From the NCBI RefSeq assembly GCF_000344685.1, contig NW_006920413.1, forward strand, positions 1,553,717 to 1,617,716: 64,000 nucleotides of DNA, read 5' to 3'. Of the stretch, positions 61,401-64,000 are shown piece by piece (within the stretch, counting starts at the first letter, position 1; each line of letters begins with the position of its first letter). A model generated the notes under the pieces. It did not search any database and was not told the origin of the DNA. It worked only from the letters and a program-made list of their open reading frames with translations. A program made the position numbers and the translations under genes. This DNA comes from Gloeophyllum trabeum ATCC 11539 (taxonomy: Eukaryota; Basidiomycota; Agaricomycetes; Gloeophyllales; Gloeophyllaceae).

Positions 61401-63800
61401 AGTTTGAGTTTAGCAGGACGCACAGAAAGCTTGAAGAACACTGGGATAGGTCTGTACCGACTCTGCTGTCCTCTCACGGCGGGACAATGAGTCAAAACAC
61501 ATGCCATTGGAATAAGCTATGACAAAACGAGGAGGCAGAGCATTTGAGCACTGGCGAGCAACGGCCAACGAATATGATCTTACCTTCGGGGATTCATTGC
61601 TGCGCAAATGCTGGCACAGCTGCGTAACGGAGCCCCGGGATCAAGGAGAAGGCCAGTCGGTGTCACTCGAGGCGGGCAAGGGGCTTCAGCACCCGAGCTA
61701 TGTTTCACTAGACAGCTGCAGCGGTAGGATCGCGGAGGAAAGATGAGGTGGCGCAACTGACGCAGAGGCATCGCAAAACCTGTCAAGGATAGTCCAGCCA
61801 CTGTTTTCCAATAATTGCAACACTGCACCTCGAACGGGGGACTTGTAGGGGCATGCGCTCCTCGAGCAACATACCTCTCGGACCGCTGAGGAGAGGAAAG
61901 ATAGAATACCCAGGGAAGCCTGTTGCTTCCAACGCCACAAAGGTGGCCATAGGCAGCTCCAGTGAAAGGCGGCCCAAACACAGCGGACTGAATTAACGGC
62001 TTCGTATCACCGACGAGCGATGTGGGACTGTACGCGCCAAAAATCACATACGCGTTGTGTGCAGAAACTCGAATGTACGAAGAATCAAAGACGTACAGAT
62101 CCACAGTATCCTGCAGGGATAAAGCCTCCGGCTTCCCCCGATTTCCGACGCCTGGGCAAGTGCACCGGTTCGGACTGTTTTGCCATGTGTAATCAGACCA
62201 GCCAGTGTCTGGCCTTCGAATTTAGAGTTAGAGGGTATTCGGCATTGTCAGGAATTCTACTTACTGCAGAAGCTACGCGACAAGATTTCATTTCTGGCGG
62301 TGATTCTCCGACGAGCAACGCGTCCAGGAAAATGGAGTCCCCCTATCCCTGCGGCAAGGATCACGAGATGGATCGCTCGCTTAAACGACCACCAAAGGGA
62401 GCCTTCTGTACTCAAGCGGTGACGCCTAGGAGTAACTTCGCAGATTTGTTAACAGTCAGACGTGATGATCGCTAGTTTCGAAGAATACGCAGGTAGAAAG
62501 GGGCGGTATCAAGGGCGTACCATTAATAACTGTGATCCATCATGGTGAAAAGGATCCACCGATTTTTCCGGACTGAGGACGCTACATTTCAATAGGGTAT
62601 TCAAAGATGCTTGGGTTCCACAGAACCGAAGCGCTCTACCACAGCGCAGGCAGAACAATTGTTGCAGACCTATTTTTGTTCTGAAGAAAAAAGCCAGGCC
62701 ACTTGATATATCTGCTTGGACCCCATCTTGTGGCTCAAGGAACGAACGTACTGGCTGGGTCTGAAAGATTTTGACTACTCATCGAGTACCTGGACCTTCA
62801 GTAGGGTATGTCTTGACATAAATCTGCATGCCCCGACATAGCCTCGTCCTTCTGAGGATACGGATTGGAGGCAAATGCCGAGAAGTTCTGCAACACATTC
62901 GCAATGCCCGTTGGGACCGAGCTCCATAGCGCCATTCGGGGGGAGAAATGACGCTCGGTCCCGTGAGACCAGACGTAGAGATAGACTCAGCGTAGGAATT
63001 TGGGGCTGCCTTCGGTATTTTTGGGAGCGGGCTATGTTACGTGAGTCCGTTGAGAATGTACCTCCCGCACGAGTGATGGTACACCGGTGGAGGAGACCCT
63101 CGGGCACGCCGCCGATGGAGAGACAGGAACCTTTTCATGAACGCAGGCGGAGTCGGAATGCGATGCCAAAGGTGCGCTAGTGCGATGGATGTGGCTCTTG
63201 AGCCACGATAGACCAGTCTAGACTTTGGCATCGGTGAGACTGACCCACTTTTCATTTTTACGTACAAGCATTGGCTGTATATAATACACCCGAGAGTCGT
63301 CGTAGCGTAGGGACCGGAGGACATTCCTCGAACGCAATGCATGAGGAACGGTACAGACCGTATAAGCACCGAGGCTTGCGCACGTAAAAGGGCTCTGTCT
63401 GGCGGTGTTAGAGTTCCCGTATTCACAACGTCCTGCCTTCCCGAAGCAGTTGTGAGATTAAAAGGCTAAAAGCAAGCGTTAGTCGAAAGCAGACGAACGA
63501 TCACGGAAAGCCAACAGACTGCAAAATAGCCACCCGTCTCACGAGCCACCCACGTGGCCGAGGTACCGAATGCCGCTACCGTAGGCTCTGCAACCGCGTC
63601 CCTTGTGACAGAGATCCGTGACACGATCTCTGTAGTTCACCGCAGTGTCGCCTCGCCAACGTCGTGCGCCAGGTCTCCCTTCGTCGACACCGGCGACGAG
63701 CGCGTCCTCTTCACCGTCGAGCGGAACGACGACGGCTGCCTATTTTGAGGAGCTGGCTGCTCAGTAAGCAACGTCCTCCATCGACCATCTAAGAATCTGA
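58412..63800. other. Gene-poor 5.4-kb region
   Basis: The left 700 bp must hold the CSL promoter. Beyond about 59200 no complete gene could be assembled on either strand. Many short open frames exist and a few are protein-like on the minus strand (for example near 60720-60850, with PTTEQCAIARLALRF, and near 61980-62100, with DLYVFDSSYIRVSAHNAYVI), but stops and missing splice sites break them. It may be decayed coding or mobile-element DNA, or a gene whose introns I could not place. Confidence 0.35.
63608..63633. repeat. Perfect 9-bp inverted repeat
   Basis: ACAGAGATC at 63608-63616 and GATCTCTGT at 63625-63633, separated by 8 nt. Could be chance in this unassigned region. Confidence 0.5.
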
Positions 63801-63806
63801 TCTCAG

Positions 63807-64000
63807 CAAAGTTCGAAGAGTCCCACGAGTCTCCTCGGTTGATTCCTCACTCTAAGCTTGTTTTCTGGAGAGGCACGGGATCATTGGTCAGCGTCTTCTG
63901 CAGCACAGAAACAATGTCGACCGGGTCCTATCGTCTGCAGACCGCCCGCGCGCGGCCCACACCCCCGCCTCTGCGATTCAATAACACATCATCCAAGGCC
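63807..64000 (+). CDS. Possible partial exon at the right edge
   Basis: A frame is open from just after an AG acceptor near 63807 to the window end, reading KFEESHESPRLIPHSKLVFW and on. A GT donor at 63759 would make a 48-nt intron upstream, with Ser/Thr-rich low-complexity sequence before it, but the upstream frame that fits in phase looks unlike protein. Treat as a hint of a gene running out of the window. No family recognised. Confidence 0.25.

Noticed and set aside
61980..62110. Resemblance to the C-terminal end of GMC oxidoreductases
   Set aside because: Only a vague DSSxIRVSxHNA-like similarity, with no FAD-binding motif or other family block nearby.

Overview
The window is nuclear DNA from a filamentous basidiomycete fungus, most likely an Agaricomycete. 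The evidence is about 20 protein genes on both strands, nearly all cut by many 45-70 nt GT-AG introns, short intergenic gaps, and protein sequences of fungal type (BRE1, ERT1, PEX5, CSL, HSL-type hydrolase, allantoin enzymes). No bacterial operons, CRISPR arrays, rRNA, intact tRNA or intact transposon was found. Gene models were spliced by hand. For every multi-exon model the exon lengths sum to a whole number of codons, which is a strong internal check on boundaries.

Layout: 2-1950 (+) methylcitrate dehydratase, open at the left edge; 2360-3348 (-) membrane protein of unknown role; 3499-5471 (+) splicing factor SLU7; 5792-11011 (-) chromatin remodeller CHD1 (18 exons); 12105-13490 (+) TFIIH subunit Tfb4; 14603-16339 (-) taspase-type threonine peptidase; 16913-18442 (-) methylthioribose-1-phosphate isomerase; 19198-20217 (-) HemK/Mtq1 methyltransferase; 20473-22629 (+) ERT1-like regulator; 22998-23771 (-) PRA1 protein; 24373-27156 (-) PEX5; 27716-29097 (-) C2H2 zinc-finger protein; 29645-32818 (-) HSL-like hydrolase; 33254-35636 (+) allantoicase fused to ureidoglycolate lyase; 36043-37844 (-) secreted low-complexity protein; 38373-41778 (+) BRE1; 42272-43730 (+) mitochondrial ribosomal protein S9; 44231-44689 (-) and 44880-46922 (+) two unknown proteins; 48975-50776 (-) secreted protein of a family I know only as uncharacterised fungal; 51048-52916 (+) ESA1; 53041-53838 (-) membrane protein of unknown role; 54990-58411 (-) CSL/RBP-J transcription factor. 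From 58412 to the right edge (5.6 kb) no gene could be assembled.

Most genes are housekeeping: chromatin and transcription (CHD1, BRE1, ESA1, Tfb4, CSL, ERT1), RNA splicing, mitochondrial translation and metabolism (S9, Mtq1, methylcitrate dehydratase), peroxisome import, methionine salvage and purine catabolism. They are interleaved with unrelated genes and share only divergent promoters, so I see no functional cluster. No clearly new biological system was found. The points most worth checking are the allantoicase-ureidoglycolate lyase fusion, three apparent GC-AG introns in conserved genes, a 7-nt micro-exon completing a zinc finger, an in-frame stop followed by repeat-like coding sequence in an orphan gene, and a dyad upstream of a secreted-protein promoter.
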